This document shows positions 7,346-8,515 of a DNA stretch of 8,515 nucleotides, piece by piece. Every line of letters begins with the position of its first letter. Position 1 is the stretch's first letter. Made by a program: the position numbers and the translations under genes. The stretch is from Planctomycetota bacterium. GTDB taxonomy: Bacteria; Planctomycetota; Phycisphaerae; UBA1845; CAIVHJ01. The notes beneath the pieces are model-generated. The model was not told the origin of the DNA. It worked only from the letters and a program-made list of their open reading frames with translations, and did no database searches. The stretch lies in contig JADFJZ010000034.1 in NCBI GenBank assembly GCA_022565195.1, positions 1 to 8,515 of the forward strand. The letters run 5' to 3'.

Positions 7346-8509
7346 TCATGGCGCCGCAGTTGTGGCGCGCGAATGTGATCCAATCTTCTTGAAAACTTCG
7401 GGCAAGACCGCCAACAAGCGATCGATCTCTGCATCTGTTGAATAGCGGGAGAGGCTGATTCGCACGGCGCCGATGGCTTGCTCGCGCTCGATGCCCATAG
7501 CCAGCAGGACTCTCGATGGCTCCAGAGCGCCGCTGTGGCAGGCAGAGCCGCCCGAAGCAAAGATTTTCTTTTCACTCAGGCCGATCAGGATTTCCTCGGC
7601 GGTGAATCCTCGAAACGCGACCATCGCCGTGTTCGGCAATCGTGGGACGCTGCCGCCGATCACCTCTGCAAAGGAGAATGCGCCGCAGATTTCTCGTTCG
7701 AGCCGGTCCCGCATGTCGCGCATGCGGGCGTGCATTTTCTCGCTTTCTTCCCCGACCAAGCGGGCGGCCACGCCCAGGCCGACGATGCCGGGGACATTTT
7801 CCGTGCCGCCGCGGATATCCTGTTCCTGCTGCCCGCCGATGATCAGCCCGGCAATGCGCAGCGGTTTGCGAATGTACAGCGCCCCGATGCCCTTCGGTCC
7901 GTGGAACTTGTGGGCCGACAGGCTCAGCAAGTCGATCGGCAGGCGTCGCAGGTCGAGGGGGATCTTCCCGATGGCCTGAACGGCGTCTGTGTGGAACAGG
8001 ACGTTTCGCTCGCGACAAATGTCGCCGATCTGCTCAAGCGGCGACAGGACACCGGTCTCATTATTGGCGGCCATGATGGAGGCAATGCATGTGTCGTCGC
8101 GCAGGGCGGCGCGAAAATCGTTCAAATCCAGTCGGCCGTCCTGATCGACGTCGAGATAGGTCGCTTCGTAACCCTCGCGCTCAAGATGCTCGGCGAAACG
8201 GTAAACAGCCTCATGCTCTACCTTGGTGGTGACGATGTGGCGCTTGTCGGGGTTCGCGCGCAGCGCGCCCAGAATGGCGATGTTGTCGCTTTCCGTGCCG
8301 CCGGACGTGAACACAATCTCTGACGGATCGGCGCCGAAACAAGAAGCTACTTCACGTCGCGCCTGTGCGACGAGAAAAGCCGCCCGCTGGCCGACGGCGT
8401 GTGTACTGGAGGGATTGCCGAAGGAGTCCTTCAGCGCGGGCAGCATGGCTTCGACCACTTCCGGGGCCGGGCGCGTTGTGGCATTGTTGTCCAGGTAGAT
8501 CGTGTCCAT
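7346..8509 (-). CDS. nifS: Cysteine desulfurase, NifS/IscS family (class V aminotransferase fold)
   Basis: This PLP enzyme of 387 residues removes sulfur from L-cysteine, giving alanine and an enzyme-bound persulfide that feeds Fe-S cluster or thio-cofactor synthesis in the cytoplasm. Visible landmarks run in family order: N-terminal YLDNNATT (5-12), SGGTESDN (69-76), His99 in VEHEA, the NNETG loop (149-153), HTDAVQ with Asp175, the PLP-binding Lys201 in SAHKFHGPKG, RGGTEN (233-238), and the catalytic Cys324 in SGGSACHSG followed by LEPSRVL. Length is slightly below the 400 or so usual for IscS and NifS, and nothing essential is missing. The ATG at 8509 precedes the conserved N-terminal strand; only 6 bases lie upstream in the window, so its ribosome site and promoter cannot be seen. 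No IscU, SufB or tRNA thiolation partner is adjacent, so NifS, IscS or a housekeeping homologue cannot be separated; the symbol denotes the family. It is followed by a 154-base gap and then the phosphorylase gene. Confidence 0.93.
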   Translation of the reverse strand: MDTIYLDNNATTRPAPEVVEAMLPALKDSFGNPSSTHAVGQRAAFLVAQARREVASCFGADPSEIVFTSGGTESDNIAILGALRANPDKRHIVTTKVEHEAVYRFAEHLEREGYEATYLDVDQDGRLDLNDFRAALRDDTCIASIMAANNETGVLSPLEQIGDICRERNVLFHTDAVQAIGKIPLDLRRLPIDLLSLSAHKFHGPKGIGALYIRKPLRIAGLIIGGQQEQDIRGGTENVPGIVGLGVAARLVGEESEKMHARMRDMRDRLEREICGAFSFAEVIGGSVPRLPNTAMVAFRGFTAEEILIGLSEKKIFASGGSACHSGALEPSRVLLAMGIEREQAIGAVRISLSRYSTDAEIDRLLAVLPEVFKKIGSHSRATTAAP

Positions 8510-8515
8510 GAATGA

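Noticed and set aside
7192..7575. N-terminal extension of the phosphorylase to an upstream start at 7575
   Set aside because: It would overlap the desulfurase coding end in another frame and run through the palindrome. The added residues resemble no family member, and a ribosome site supports 7191.

Overview
The window is GC-rich, densely coding bacterial DNA. All four genes lie on the minus strand, so they read from right to left: a NifS/IscS-type cysteine desulfurase (7346-8509), a methylthioadenosine phosphorylase (6298-7191), a very large exported TPR/PQQ-like beta-propeller protein (2028-6314), and a lipoprotein-like FlgI-fold (flagellar P-ring family) protein (174-1916). The long plus-strand open frames are antisense shadows of these genes. 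I see no rRNA, tRNA, CRISPR array, transposase or prophage gene.

The best guess for the organism is a member of the Planctomycetota. The giant secreted protein alternates TPR-like helices with PQQ-like propellers that open with a 'WPTYAGNPSR'-type motif. A P-ring-like protein sits outside any flagellar operon. The 7245-7312 palindrome resembles a repeat I associate with planctomycete genomes. This is inference from protein style and memory, not a phylogenetic test.

Right part (7192-8509): the cysteine desulfurase is complete with its PLP lysine and catalytic cysteine. A 154-base gap separates it from the phosphorylase. That gap holds a 27-base-arm imperfect palindrome with 24 of 27 positions paired, which looks like a REP-type element. 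Both enzymes handle sulfur metabolites: cysteine sulfur for Fe-S or thio-cofactors, and salvage of methylthioadenosine.

Middle (2028-6338): the propeller gene starts at a TTG codon inside the last codons of the phosphorylase gene (17-base overlap), with a Shine-Dalgarno sequence 6 bases upstream, so the two are probably translationally coupled. Its product has a signal peptide, an N-terminal helical TPR-like region, propeller 1, a second helical region and propeller 2.

Left part (1-2027): the FlgI-like gene follows 111 bases downstream, with its own strong ribosome binding site. Its N-terminal and C-terminal parts match the P-ring fold, but about 150 residues of HEAT-like helices are inserted between them, and it carries a lipoprotein-style signal. 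No other flagellar gene is present. The pairing of this protein with the giant propeller protein is the best candidate for an undescribed cell-envelope system here. The last 173 bases hold no recognisable gene; they contain a weak candidate promoter directed off the left edge.
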